Shown: positions 53,404-62,215 of the stretch, piece after piece | How positions within the stretch are numbered: position 1 is the stretch's first letter | Layout: the number at the start of each line of letters is the position of its first letter | Assembly: GCF_021728295.1 (NCBI RefSeq) | Contig: NZ_JAKJXE010000022.1 | Span: 1 to 64,000, forward strand | DNA: 64,000 nucleotides | Direction: 5' to 3' | Source: Pseudomonas petrae | Lineage (GTDB): Bacteria; Pseudomonadota; Gammaproteobacteria; Pseudomonadales; Pseudomonadaceae | Translations under genes and position numbers: made by a program | Notes under the pieces: generated by a model | Told to the model about the DNA's origin: nothing | Database searches by the model: none | What the model saw: the letters and a program-made list of their open reading frames with translations, nothing else

Positions 53404-54441
53404 TCACAACTTCAACCCCACCGGCCAGGTATCACTCAGCTTGTAACCCTCCGGCCACGGGTCGCTCGGGTCGAGCATGTGCTGGTGCGTCCCGGTGATC
53501 CACGCCCGCCCGGACAGGCTCGGGATGATTGCCTTGCGCCCGGCCACCTCGGTCTCGCTCTGAATCCTGCAGTGAAACTCCGAGCCAATGATCGAACGCC
53601 CGATAAACCGGTCGCCCACCTTCAACTGGCCCTTCGCATGCAACACCGCCAGCCGCGCCGAACACCCGGTGCCGCACGGCGAGCGGTCGATCTTGCCGGG
53701 GCGAATCACCACCGCGTTCGCCGCATTGGCCACGCCGCCGTCAAAGTTGACCGGCGCGGCGATCTGGCAGAAGGAAATATGATTCCAGTCCGTGTTCAAC
53801 GGATGGCTGAACCCCAGTTGCTCGTTGGCGGCCTTGGTGATTTTCAGGCCGGTTTCCACCAGGTCCTTCGCTTCATCGGCGGTCAGGGAAAAGCCCAGCT
53901 TCACCGAATCGACGATGGCAAAACTGTCGCCGCCATAGGCGGTATCGACCTGAATCGACCCCAGGCCCGGCACCTCAATCCAGACATCCAACTGATCGGC
54001 GAACGACGGGTGGTTGTGCACCTCGACGCTCGTCACCTTGCCGTCGCGGCACTGGGCAATCGCCTCGATCAGCCCACCCGGCGCCTCAAGAATCAGGCGG
54101 GTTTCCGGCTCGGTCATCGGCAGGATCCCGCTGTCCAGCAGCACCGTCGCCACGCACAGGGAATTGGAGCCAGACATCGGCGGCACGTCGGCCGGCTCCA
54201 TGATGATCCAGCCCATCTGCGCCTTCGGGTGCTTGGGCGGCACCAGCAGATTGACGTGGCGGAACACCCCGCCGCGCGGCTCGTTGAGCATGAAATTGCG
54301 CAGCACGTTGTCCTTCTCGATCCAGCGCGACTGCTCCCAGATCGTCTCCCCCGGCGGTGGCGCAACCCCGCCGACAATCACATCGCCCACCTCACCCTCG
54401 GCGTGACAACTGACCACATGAATCACTTTCGATGAGCGCAT
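53404..54441 (-). CDS. Proline-racemase superfamily enzyme (Ser/Cys type)
   Basis: 345 residues. The second catalytic cysteine is present as C256 in DRSPCGTG, but the first position is S90 in PPMSGSNSLC where racemases have Cys (MCGHxT). In the proline racemase superfamily, Cys/Cys pairs serve proline and 4-hydroxyproline epimerases and a Cys/Thr pair serves trans-3-hydroxyproline dehydratase; Ser/Cys members have been reported with epimerase and/or dehydratase activity. Set in a hydroxyproline locus it may dehydrate trans-3-hydroxy-L-proline or epimerise 4-hydroxyproline. It is longer than the second copy at the right end. Confidence 0.85.
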   Translation of the reverse strand: MRSSKVIHVVSCHAEGEVGDVIVGGVAPPPGETIWEQSRWIEKDNVLRNFMLNEPRGGVFRHVNLLVPPKHPKAQMGWIIMEPADVPPMSGSNSLCVATVLLDSGILPMTEPETRLILEAPGGLIEAIAQCRDGKVTSVEVHNHPSFADQLDVWIEVPGLGSIQVDTAYGGDSFAIVDSVKLGFSLTADEAKDLVETGLKITKAANEQLGFSHPLNTDWNHISFCQIAAPVNFDGGVANAANAVVIRPGKIDRSPCGTGCSARLAVLHAKGQLKVGDRFIGRSIIGSEFHCRIQSETEVAGRKAIIPSLSGRAWITGTHQHMLDPSDPWPEGYKLSDTWPVGLKL

Positions 54442-54535
54442 GACCTAAGGCCCTCCTGTAAAAAAATACTTATCGATTTGCTTGGGCTCATCAGAAAATG
54501 AGGCGAGCCTTCGATCTCACTTACGCTGGATGACT

Positions 54536-54628
54536 TGTGGGAGTGAGCTTGCTCACGAAGGGGCCGGTACATTCACATCCTCTCTGGCGCCTGCAATGCA
54601 GTCTTCGCGAGCAAGCTCACTCCTACAG
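54536..54628. repeat. Inverted pair, GAGTGAGCTTGCTC variant
   Basis: TGTGGGAGTGAGCTTGCTCA at 54536 and its inverted copy GAGCAAGCTCACTCCTACAG ending near 54628, in the gap between the ABC ATPase and the racemase-family gene. Upstream of the latter, AAAAAAATACTTATCGAT (about 54459-54476) is AT-rich and may be promoter DNA. Confidence 0.8.
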
Positions 54629-54667
54629 GTGGTGGTTTCCATGGACGCCCTCCTTCAAGCCAACCCC

Positions 54668-55390
54668 CTAATTAATCGATCTCAAAAAATCCGCCGTCTC
54701 CGGCCGTTGCGGGTTGCCGATCACCTGATCCGGCGTGCCGATCTCATGCACCAGCCCATTGCGGAAAAACGCCACGCGGTCGGACACGTCCCGGGCGAAG
54801 CGGATTTCGTGGGTCACCAGAATCATCGTCATGCCGTCCTCCGCGAGCATGCGCATGGTGTCCAGCACCTCGCCCACCAGTTGCGGATCCAGCGCTGACG
54901 TCGCCTCGTCAAACAGCATGTAATCCGGCGACATCGCCAGCGCCCGGGCAATCGCCATGCGCTGTTGCTGGCCGCCCGACAACTTGCCGGGAAACACCTT
55001 GAGCTTGTCGCCCAGGCCCACATGGGTCAGTTGCTTGACCGCCAGCGCCTCGGCTTCGGCCTTGCTTTTGCCCAGCACCGTGCGCGGGGCCAGCATCACG
55101 TTTTCCAGCACCGTCAAATGGGGAAACGCATTCCACTGCTGAAAGACGATGCCGATCTTCTGCCGCAGCTTGTTGATGTCCGTGCCCCGGGCATGCACCT
55201 CGGTGCCGTCGACGCGAATGCTGCCGCTCTTGATCGATTCCAGCCCGTTGATGCACATCAGCAGCGTCGACTTGCCCGAGCCCGAACCGCCGATGATCGA
55301 CACCACTTCGCCTTTCTTCACCTGCAGGCTCACGCCCTTGATGACCTCAAGCTCGCCGAATGACTTGTGCACGTTGTCGATCTCAATCAT
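54668..55390 (-). CDS. Polar amino-acid ABC transporter, ATPase
   Basis: 240 residues. Walker A GGSGSGKST at 34-42, ABC signature LSGGQQQR, Walker B LMFDEATSALD and the switch histidine in THE. It resembles GlnQ/HisP. It overlaps the upstream permease stop by 8 nt, so it ends the operon binding-protein / AcnX / permease / permease / ATPase. It powers uptake of an amino acid, most likely a hydroxyproline. Confidence 0.92.
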   Translation of the reverse strand: MIEIDNVHKSFGELEVIKGVSLQVKKGEVVSIIGGSGSGKSTLLMCINGLESIKSGSIRVDGTEVHARGTDINKLRQKIGIVFQQWNAFPHLTVLENVMLAPRTVLGKSKAEAEALAVKQLTHVGLGDKLKVFPGKLSGGQQQRMAIARALAMSPDYMLFDEATSALDPQLVGEVLDTMRMLAEDGMTMILVTHEIRFARDVSDRVAFFRNGLVHEIGTPDQVIGNPQRPETADFLRSIN

Positions 55391-56033
55391 TTTCCTGCCA
55401 CCTCGTTTCCAGCCGGGCGCCTAAACGGGCGACCACCAGACTCATGACGTAATAAATCAGGCCGGCGATGCACAGCACCAGCAGCGGCTCCTGAATGCGC
55501 GTGACGATGGTTTGCGAGGCGCGCAGCAGTTCGACGATGCCGATCCACATCACCAGCGCGGTGTCTTTCATCACCCCCAGCAGCAGGTTGATCCAGCCGG
55601 GAAACGCCACGCGGGTGGCCATCGGCATGACGATCTGGCGCAGGTCCTGCCAGTACGTCAGCCCCAGCGAACGGCTGGCGCGGCGCAGGGTGAGCGGCAC
55701 CGACAGCACACCGCTGCGCACGATCTCCGTGCAGTACGCGGTGACATACAAGCCCAGCACAACGCAGGCGACGGCGAAGGCGCTCCAGTTCAGGCCGACG
55801 ATGCTTTTCAGTGCGTTGAACAGCACGAACTGAATCAGCAACGGCACGCTGCGAAACACGTCCAGCAGCCACGCCAGCGGGATGGTGCTGCGCGGCAGCA
55901 GGGCGCGGGCCATGCCGCAGACCACCCCGGCCAGCGTGCCGATGATCATCGACACCACCGTCAGCAAAATCGTGACCCAGGCGCCCTGAAGGATGAATTG
56001 CAGGTCGTTCCAGGTGAACGTGCTCTCGAACAT
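55383..56033 (-). CDS. Amino-acid ABC transporter permease 2
   Basis: 216 residues from the ATG at 56033, where AGGAG is spaced 6 bases; an ATG two codons earlier is worse placed. HisM/GlnP-type permease with the EAA-like loop ASRSLGLTYWQDLRQIVMPMA (about 115-140) that contacts the ATPase. About five spans. Confidence 0.88.
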   Translation of the reverse strand: MFESTFTWNDLQFILQGAWVTILLTVVSMIIGTLAGVVCGMARALLPRSTIPLAWLLDVFRSVPLLIQFVLFNALKSIVGLNWSAFAVACVVLGLYVTAYCTEIVRSGVLSVPLTLRRASRSLGLTYWQDLRQIVMPMATRVAFPGWINLLLGVMKDTALVMWIGIVELLRASQTIVTRIQEPLLVLCIAGLIYYVMSLVVARLGARLETRWQEND

Positions 56034-56043
56034 GCCCATCTCC

Positions 56044-56709
56044 TCAGTACCGGAACAGCCGCCAGGACAGCAGCCGGGCAACGGCCACTATCAGCTTGGC
56101 GATCAGGTAGTAGAGCACCGCCGCAATGGCGAAGAATTCAAAGGTGCGGAAGGTCTTGACGTTGTAATCCTGGGTCACGCCGGTGAGGTCGTTGTTCAGG
56201 CCGACGATCACGCCCATCGAGGTCATCAGCACGGCCCAGACCATCTGGTTGGTCAGTGGATAGAAAACGATGCGCAGCAACTGCGGGATGACGATCAGCC
56301 GATAGGCCTGAGGTGCGCTCATGCCCAGCGAACGGGCGGCGCGCAGTTGGGTGTCGGGCACGGCCTTCAGACCACCGCGAAAGTTCTCCGCCAGATAGCC
56401 CGCGTTGTTGATGGTGATGCCCGCGAGCAATGCCGCCCATGAGCTGATGTGCAGGCCGAACGAGCCCAGGCCGAAATACAGGATGTACACCTGAAACAGC
56501 GACGGCGTGTTGCGCGCGATGGAAATCCAGGTCGCCGCGAAGCCTCGGAACAGGCGGTTTTTGCCCTGGCGCATGAACACCAGAAACAGTGCGATGGTGA
56601 CGCCGAGGATCATCGACAGCGCGGCGGTTTCGAAGGTCACCCACGCGCCGTTGAGCATGTCGGGCAGGGCCTTGAACGCGGCGCGCCAGTGGAAGTTGTA
56701 ATCAAACAT
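56044..56709 (-). CDS. Amino-acid ABC transporter permease 1
   Basis: 221 residues from the ATG at 56709, which overlaps the AcnX stop by 8 nt. EAA-like loop AARSLGMSAPQAYRLIVIPQLL. Starts FDYNFHWRAAFKALPDMLNGAWVTFETAALSMILG, typical of polar amino-acid permeases. Pairs with the second permease to form the channel. Confidence 0.88.
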   Translation of the reverse strand: MFDYNFHWRAAFKALPDMLNGAWVTFETAALSMILGVTIALFLVFMRQGKNRLFRGFAATWISIARNTPSLFQVYILYFGLGSFGLHISSWAALLAGITINNAGYLAENFRGGLKAVPDTQLRAARSLGMSAPQAYRLIVIPQLLRIVFYPLTNQMVWAVLMTSMGVIVGLNNDLTGVTQDYNVKTFRTFEFFAIAAVLYYLIAKLIVAVARLLSWRLFRY

Positions 56710-58474
56710 GGGGGCTGGCCTCGGCAACGGTGGCGGCCTGCAGCCAGACCGGCAGGCGCCCGCTGGCAACCCCGGTGATCGCGCTGTGTACGCACTCGGC
56801 CAGGCTGGCGAAATGCACGCGACGCCCCACCAGCCCGGGGGCGTAATGCGCGTATTTGCCGGAGTTGGTCATCAGGTTGCGCGCGGTCGGCGGGATAACC
56901 GGCTCGCCGAGCATGCACCAGCAGGTGTCGGTGACGAACTGCACGCCGAAGCGTTCCAGCGTGGTGACATAGCCGGCCTGTTGCGCGCGCTCCAGCGTGG
57001 CGCGGCCGCAGGTGATCACGATCGCCACGTTGTCATGTTTGCGCTGGCTGCCACACAGGTGCGCCAGCGTCGCGCATTCGCTCAGGGAAAAATGCGGATT
57101 GCCCAACGTCACGGCGTCCACTTCCGGCGTCTGCGCGCTGTTCAGCTCGCGCCAGCTGTGCAGCAGATCCGCCGGGCTGATGGTCAGGATTTTCTCCGGC
57201 GCGTGCCCGCCCATTGCCAGTTCGGCGGTGGTGGCTTCGGGTGTCACGCCGACGATATGAAACATCGGCGCAGCGGAGGTGGTGGCGAACGCAGCGCCGA
57301 AGGCCTTGAGGTCATCCAGCGTGGGGGCCTTGTGCTCCAGGCCGCAGATCACCGGAATCGTGGCGCCGCACAGCAGCCCGACGTGATAACCGAGCAGCGG
57401 GTAGAAACTGTCGTCGAGGCCGTCCAGTGCAGGTACGTCGATGCGCAGGGTCGCCAGCCGTTGCTGCGTCAGGTGGCAGCCGATCTTCGGCGCGCGGCCG
57501 GTGAGGGCGATGCAGATGTCGAGGTAGTCCGGGTATTTCAGGGTGCGCGCGCCGATCACACTGTTGGCGTACACCACTGCGTTGGACTCGGCCCAGACGA
57601 TTTGCTCGCCCAGCTCCGGCGCGCTGTCCAGCAGGTACGGCGCGCAGGTAAAACTCACGCGCGCGCCCATGTCCAGATAGGCATCGCCCAGCTGACTGGC
57701 GGGTTCGCCGAGGGCCGGATCGACGCCGAGTTCGCGCCAGCGGCGCTTGTCCACGGAGATGGAATTGAGGGTGGTCGGCACGCGCACCTTGGCGCCCCAG
57801 GCCACCAGTTGCCGGGCGAAACGCAAGCTGGCAGGCCCGGTGTAGATGCAGCCGTCGATGTGCGCCTGGGTGATGTCCAGCAGTTCGCTTGCGCCTTGCA
57901 GCTCCGCCATGCGCAGGATGATGCCCATCGCCACTTGTGCGGCTTTGCCGTAGGCGCCGTCGAGCAGGCCCTGGTCGGTTTCGCTCAGTGTGATCTTGCT
58001 GATTGAGGCAGGTCTCGACAAGGCTTTGTAATCGCTAGGCAGTGGCGGCGGCAGGGAGGCAAAGCCGCTCAGGCGGTCATCCTCGACCCGCACAAAAGCG
58101 ACGTCCCGCAGCGCCGCAAAACCCGCTTCGCCGACGCTGATCACCGGGATCGAATGGCTAAACATCTGCTCGGCGATCAGCACGCCGAGGGTGAGGATGT
58201 CTTCGACGCGCTCGAAGACCAGTGCGGCCGGCGCGTGGCCGTTAAGGATCAGTTCCAGCAACACGCTGCTGCCGGTGCACGAACCGCGCCCGCTGGGAAT
58301 GGCCAGCACCCGGCCGTTGATGAACTGGCCGCTGAGCGGGTGATGCCGGTCGATGACTTCACCGGTAAACGGTTCGACCCCGCCCCAGAAACTCAGGCCC
58401 ACGTCGGCGTACAGCAATTCGCCCTGCGCGCTGCCGGAGACAAGACAGCGCCCGTCCAACGAAACTTCAGACAT
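56702..58474 (-). CDS. Aconitase-X fused dehydratase (cis-3-hydroxy-L-proline dehydratase type)
   Basis: 590 residues from the ATG at 58474. The N-terminal part (about 1-130) is the small AcnX swivel domain (DUF126: GELLYADVGLSFWGGVEPFTGEVIDRHHPLSGQ; IPSGRGSCTGSSVLLEL), and the rest is the catalytic AcnX part (PTTLNSISVDKRRW; CAPYLLDSAPELGEQIVWAESNAVVYANSVIGART), with cysteine ligands for an iron centre. Fused bacterial AcnX proteins have been characterised as cis-3-hydroxy-L-proline dehydratases giving 1-pyrroline-2-carboxylate. It sits inside the ABC transporter operon, between the binding protein and permease genes. The pyrroline-2-carboxylate reductase that would follow is not in the window. 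Confidence 0.9.
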   Translation of the reverse strand: MSEVSLDGRCLVSGSAQGELLYADVGLSFWGGVEPFTGEVIDRHHPLSGQFINGRVLAIPSGRGSCTGSSVLLELILNGHAPAALVFERVEDILTLGVLIAEQMFSHSIPVISVGEAGFAALRDVAFVRVEDDRLSGFASLPPPLPSDYKALSRPASISKITLSETDQGLLDGAYGKAAQVAMGIILRMAELQGASELLDITQAHIDGCIYTGPASLRFARQLVAWGAKVRVPTTLNSISVDKRRWRELGVDPALGEPASQLGDAYLDMGARVSFTCAPYLLDSAPELGEQIVWAESNAVVYANSVIGARTLKYPDYLDICIALTGRAPKIGCHLTQQRLATLRIDVPALDGLDDSFYPLLGYHVGLLCGATIPVICGLEHKAPTLDDLKAFGAAFATTSAAPMFHIVGVTPEATTAELAMGGHAPEKILTISPADLLHSWRELNSAQTPEVDAVTLGNPHFSLSECATLAHLCGSQRKHDNVAIVITCGRATLERAQQAGYVTTLERFGVQFVTDTCWCMLGEPVIPPTARNLMTNSGKYAHYAPGLVGRRVHFASLAECVHSAITGVASGRLPVWLQAATVAEASPHV

Positions 58475-58510
58475 CGTGGGCTCCTGAGTAATGAACCGTT
58501 TCCGGGATTC

Positions 58511-58660
58511 GATCGTTCCCACGCTCCGCGTGGTAATGCCGCTTGCGACGCTCCGCGTTGCGCTTTTCTGACGCAGAGCGTCAGGGGATGCATTCCCACG
58601 CAGAGCGTGGGAACGATCAGCGTCTGGGGCTGCATTCCCGCGCGGAGCGGGGGAACGATC
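58511..58660. repeat. Intergenic repeat of the GTTCCCACGCTCCGCGTGG family
   Basis: Several copies of CGTTCCCACGCTCCGCG and its inverse CGCGGAGCGGGGGAACGAT/CGCAGAGCGTGGGAACGAT lie between the binding-protein and AcnX genes. It is a repeat family different from those elsewhere in the window and could attenuate the operon after the binding-protein gene. Confidence 0.8.
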
Positions 58661-58667
58661 AAGAATC

Positions 58668-59480
58668 TCAGTAATAGACGCCCGGCACCGTCAGGTCCAC
58701 CGGCTTGCCGCCCACCCACTTTTCATACAGCTCGGCATAGCGTCCCGAGCGCACTTGCTGGTTCACGAACAGGTTCAGGTAATGAATCAGCCCGTACTCG
58801 TTACGCTTGGCCGCAAGGGACACGTAGTCGATGGTGTAGGGCGCATTGCCGGCAATCTTCAGGCCCTTGTACTTGCCGGATTTGATCGAGGCGGCGGCGA
58901 CGGTGTTGGTGACCACTGACGCTTTGATGTGGCCCTGGGCGACGGCGAGGATGGTGTCGTTCTGGGTCTGGTACGCCCGGAAACTGCCGCTGCCCCATTT
59001 CTTCTGATCCTTCTCCAGCGCGATGGCTTCAAATGTACCGCTGGTGTTGCCGACATCCTTGCCCTTGAGGTCGTCGTAGCCGTTGATGCCAGCGTCGTCG
59101 CGGGTCAGTACCACCATCTGGAACGCAAAATACGGGATGGTCATCGCCACCGTTTTCGCCCGCTCCAGGGTGTCCGAGGTCGACGCCACGATCACGTCAG
59201 CTCGCCCTGAAACCAGCGCAGGAATGCGGTCCGGAAACGGCGTTTCCACTACCTCGGCTGTGACGCCCAGCACCTTCGCCAGGTCGTTGCAGTAATCGAC
59301 GTCAAATCCGACCGGGTTGTTCTTTTCATCACGGGACCCCATCGGCGGGAAGTCCAAGGTCACGGCGCAGCGCAGTTTGCCGGAGTCGATGATGTCATCG
59401 AGCTTGTCGGCCAGCGCGGTGTTGATAAAGGAAGCGCTCATGACGGCGAGGAGGGCGACGGCGACTGCTTGGTTTTTCAT
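58668..59480 (-). CDS. Amino-acid ABC transporter periplasmic binding protein
   Basis: 270 residues with a signal peptide (about 1-24, ending TALA-DK). Type II binding protein of the polar amino-acid family: LRCAVTLDFPPMGSRDEKNNPVGFDVDYCNDLAKVLG, PFPDRIPALVSGRADVIVASTSDTLERAKTVAMTIPY. It delivers ligand to the two permeases downstream, with AcnX between them. The likely ligand is a hydroxyproline isomer, from context. The shared ATTTCGTATACG operator lies upstream. Confidence 0.9.
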   Translation of the reverse strand: MKNQAVAVALLAVMSASFINTALADKLDDIIDSGKLRCAVTLDFPPMGSRDEKNNPVGFDVDYCNDLAKVLGVTAEVVETPFPDRIPALVSGRADVIVASTSDTLERAKTVAMTIPYFAFQMVVLTRDDAGINGYDDLKGKDVGNTSGTFEAIALEKDQKKWGSGSFRAYQTQNDTILAVAQGHIKASVVTNTVAAASIKSGKYKGLKIAGNAPYTIDYVSLAAKRNEYGLIHYLNLFVNQQVRSGRYAELYEKWVGGKPVDLTVPGVYY

Positions 59481-59523
59481 AGAAGCCTCGGTGCGTGCAG
59501 ATGGAGAAACGGTCGGATAAGTA

Positions 59524-59536
59524 ATTTCGTATACGA
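59524..59536. promoter_or_regulatory. Shared operator, binding-protein operon
   Basis: ATTTCGTATACGA (palindrome TCGTATACGA at 59527-59536), 44-56 bp upstream of the binding-protein start; followed by a looser copy ATTTCATATG at about 59538-59547. Same core as at 53198-53209. Confidence 0.6.
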
Positions 59537-59746
59537 TATTTCATATGCACGCAGCGTGCCTGTTTGGCCAGTATCCTGTGCAGGGCTCTGGATCAGCGGG
59601 CCGGGGTTTAGATGGGTGTTTTAAGTGCGCGGGGCGGTGTTACATAAAGGAGCAGGAACGAGCGGCGTGCTTCATTGATGCACGTTGCAGTGCGGCAAGA
59701 TGCAGATTGCGCCGCACTGCAATCATCCAGCGGGACTGCAATCACC

Positions 59747-59840
59747 GTAGGACCGGTTTTAGCCGGCAACGCGTCATTCGGCACACTGCAAAATCAACGG
59801 TGCACACACGGGCCTCTTCCCGGCTAAAGCCAGTCCTACA
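59747..59840. repeat. REP-like pair, GTAGGACCGGTTTTAGCCGG variant
   Basis: GTAGGACCGGTTTTAGCCGG at 59747 and an inverted CTTCCCGGCTAAAGCCAGTCCTAC ending at 59840, in the 395-bp gap between the binding-protein promoter and the AraC/PAS gene. Nothing else was recognised in that gap besides the operator. Confidence 0.85.
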
Positions 59841-59875
59841 GAAGCACCGCGATCATCCAGGTGGGAAGTGCGGAC

Positions 59876-60628
59876 TCAGATACGCCTCTGCGAATCCCGA
59901 TACTCACTCGGCGAAGCCCCGGTCAGCGCCTTGAACTGGCGGCTGAACGCGCTGTGATCGGTGTACCCGCAGCGCAAGGCGATCTCGGTGATCGACAGGT
60001 CGTCCTGCAACAACCGCGACGCTTCACCCAGCCGTGCCTTGTGGATCATCTGCCGTGGCGTGAGCTGGAAGATGCGTTTGCAGTGCCGCTCCAGTTGGGC
60101 GATGGACAGCCCGGCGATGGCGGTCAGTTGCTCAAGCGTGATGGGCCGCGCGAAGTGTTCGCGAATGTACGCGTCGACCTCGACCAGCTTCTGATACGAC
60201 GGATGGGTCGTCTGGAGGATTTGCAGATCCCTTGAAATACCCGCCAGCCCTATGATCGCGTCGTGTCGATCGCGCAGGGGGATCTTGTGGGTCAGGCACC
60301 AGATTGGCTGATTGCCGTAATACAGGTGCAGCTCCAGCTGATCGCTGAGTTGCCTGCCATCGGCCAGCACGCGGCGGTCCTGGGCGGTGTACAACGGCCC
60401 GAAGCGCGCGGGGAATACCTCTTCGGCGGTCAGCCCGACGATCTGGCTTTTCTCCTTGAAACCGCAGCGCTGCACCAGCGTCTGGTTGACCAGCGCATAG
60501 CGCGCGTGGGCGTCCTTAACGAAGAACACCACACCGGGAATGGCATCGAACAGCGGCGCGACCCGTTCCAGGCTGGCGAGCAACTGGTCGAGGTCGTGCA
60601 AGGGCGCGGTAGGGATGAGGTCAATCAT
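59876..60628 (-). CDS. PAS-AraC transcriptional regulator
   Basis: 250 residues from the ATG at 60628 (an in-frame GTG two codons earlier is possible). A PAS-like domain (about 12-125: PLFDAIPGVVFFVKDAHARYALVNQTLVQRCGFKEKSQIVGLTAEEVFPARFG) is followed by an AraC helix-turn-helix (about 150-248: LTAIAGLSIAQLERHCKRIFQLTP; ALRCGYTDHSAFSRQFKALTGASPSEYR). It lies downstream of the dehydrogenase genes on the same strand and is the likely activator of the hydroxyproline locus. Confidence 0.88.
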   Translation of the reverse strand: MIDLIPTAPLHDLDQLLASLERVAPLFDAIPGVVFFVKDAHARYALVNQTLVQRCGFKEKSQIVGLTAEEVFPARFGPLYTAQDRRVLADGRQLSDQLELHLYYGNQPIWCLTHKIPLRDRHDAIIGLAGISRDLQILQTTHPSYQKLVEVDAYIREHFARPITLEQLTAIAGLSIAQLERHCKRIFQLTPRQMIHKARLGEASRLLQDDLSITEIALRCGYTDHSAFSRQFKALTGASPSEYRDSQRRI

Positions 60629-60713
60629 GTTCACGGGCGGGAGGGTCGGGCGGAGGACGGGATCGATGATGCGGCAACTTCCCTGCGACGCCTAGTCGGG
60701 ATCTCAACTCACC

Positions 60714-61982
60714 TCAAACAGAGTCACCCTCATCCAGGCACGCCAGCGTCGAGATCCGCGCCGGGCTGAAGGGCGGGCGCAACAACGGGGGGTCCCAGCC
60801 GAACAACGTCTGCGCCGCCGTCCCACAGATGCGCCCCTGACACGCGCCCATCCCGCAGCGGGTGGCGAGTTTGGCACGGGTCCAGCTGCCATGATCGGCG
60901 AGGTCCGCGTAACGCACGTCCTCGCAGCGGCAGACCACCGTTTCCGGCGCCGCCAGATTTTTCAGCGCAGGGTTCAGGCTGAACGCCTTGTTCAACCGAT
61001 CTGCGAAACCCTGCCAGCGCTGCCGCTCAGCCCACAATCCTCGCGCCTTATCCCGTTCACCGACCGCCACCAGCCCGGCAATACGGCCCTCGACCAGTGC
61101 CAGTTCGCTGCCGCCGAAGCCAGTGCTTTCGCCCGCTGCGTAGTGATCGGCCAGACTCGTGGCTTGCCACTCATCCACCACGATGGCCTGATTCCTTACG
61201 GTGCAGCCCAGCGCCCGGGCGATCTCGGTGTTGGGCACCAGACTGAAACCGCAGGCCAAGCGCTCGCAGGCCAGCTCTTCAACCTTGTCGCCGACCTGAA
61301 CGCGCACGCCCTCCAGCCGATCCGTGCCCAGCGCCGCCAGCACATGGGCCGACGTGCGATAGGCGGCACTGGCCAGGGTGATTGCCTGAATCGCCTTGTT
61401 CGGCCAGCGCCACAGCCCGGCGGCAAATCCGGCGACGGCGCTCAAGGGCGCCTGCTCGGCAACGCGCACGACTTCGGCGCCGTGCTTTTGTGCGGTCGCT
61501 GACGAAGCCAGTAACAGCGGGCCAGTCCCGGCGATAACGATGCGTTCGTCAGCGACCGGCAGGCCGCCTTTGATCAGCGCCTGCAAACCGCCGGCGCCGG
61601 TGACCCCCGGCAGGGTCCAGCCGGGGAAGGGCAGCAGCAGCTCCCGCGCGCCGGTGCACAGAATCAGCCTGTTGTAACTCAACAACCAGCCGCGCTCGGC
61701 GTCCTCCAGCAGCAAGCGCTTCGGCCCCGCCAGCGCGACCACCTTGCAGCCGCTGTGCAGGCGAACGTTGCTCAAACGTTGCAATTGCCTGCGCATGTCC
61801 TGGGCCTGTTTCGGCACTTGAGCATGTGGGCCGTCGCGCCAGATTTGCCCGCCCGGCAGCGGGTTGTCATCGAGGATGGCGATGCTCAGCCCGCGAGGCG
61901 CCGCAGCCAAAGCAGCCGCCATGCCAGCCGGGCCTGCGCCGATGATCAGCAACTCGACGTGATCGGTCTCTTTCAACGTCAT
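60714..61982 (-). CDS. FAD/NAD(P) subunit of D-hydroxyproline dehydrogenase, with Fe-S domain
   Basis: 422 residues, start overlapping the ferredoxin-like gene (ATGA). FAD motif GAGPAG at 15-20, second nucleotide loop in VIAGTGPLLLASSATAQKHG, and a C-terminal Bfd-like [2Fe-2S] domain (VVCRCEDV ... RCGMGACQGRICG). It matches the alpha subunit of the heteromeric D-hydroxyproline dehydrogenase (and HcnB/OoxA) family and would pass electrons between FAD centres. Confidence 0.88.
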   Translation of the reverse strand: MTLKETDHVELLIIGAGPAGMAAALAAAPRGLSIAILDDNPLPGGQIWRDGPHAQVPKQAQDMRRQLQRLSNVRLHSGCKVVALAGPKRLLLEDAERGWLLSYNRLILCTGARELLLPFPGWTLPGVTGAGGLQALIKGGLPVADERIVIAGTGPLLLASSATAQKHGAEVVRVAEQAPLSAVAGFAAGLWRWPNKAIQAITLASAAYRTSAHVLAALGTDRLEGVRVQVGDKVEELACERLACGFSLVPNTEIARALGCTVRNQAIVVDEWQATSLADHYAAGESTGFGGSELALVEGRIAGLVAVGERDKARGLWAERQRWQGFADRLNKAFSLNPALKNLAAPETVVCRCEDVRYADLADHGSWTRAKLATRCGMGACQGRICGTAAQTLFGWDPPLLRPPFSPARISTLACLDEGDSV

Positions 61983-62215
61983 GGCTGAGTCTCGACCTGC
62001 ATGCCGTCGCGGCAGATCGTCTGGCAGGCCAATCTGCGCAGGCCGTCGATGCTCACCCGGCATTCTTGGCAAATACCCATGCCACACAAGGGCGCGCGCC
62101 GCTGGCCGCTGACCGACGTCCGGCTGCAGCGATCGCCGCTCGACATCAGCGCGGCGGCCACCGTGGTGCCCTGTGCGAAGCGAAAAGGCTGACCATCGAT
62201 GCTCAATTCAGGCAT
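61979..62215 (-). CDS. [2Fe-2S] ferredoxin-like subunit of D-hydroxyproline dehydrogenase
   Basis: 78 residues from the ATG at 62215, overlapping the upstream FAD subunit by 8 nt. Cluster cysteines C44, C49, C52 and C64 fit C-x4-C-x2-C-x11-C (LCGMGICQEC...C), as in HcnA/LhpF-type small subunits. It bridges electron flow between the two FAD subunits. Confidence 0.88.
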   Translation of the reverse strand: MPELSIDGQPFRFAQGTTVAAALMSSGDRCSRTSVSGQRRAPLCGMGICQECRVSIDGLRRLACQTICRDGMQVETQP

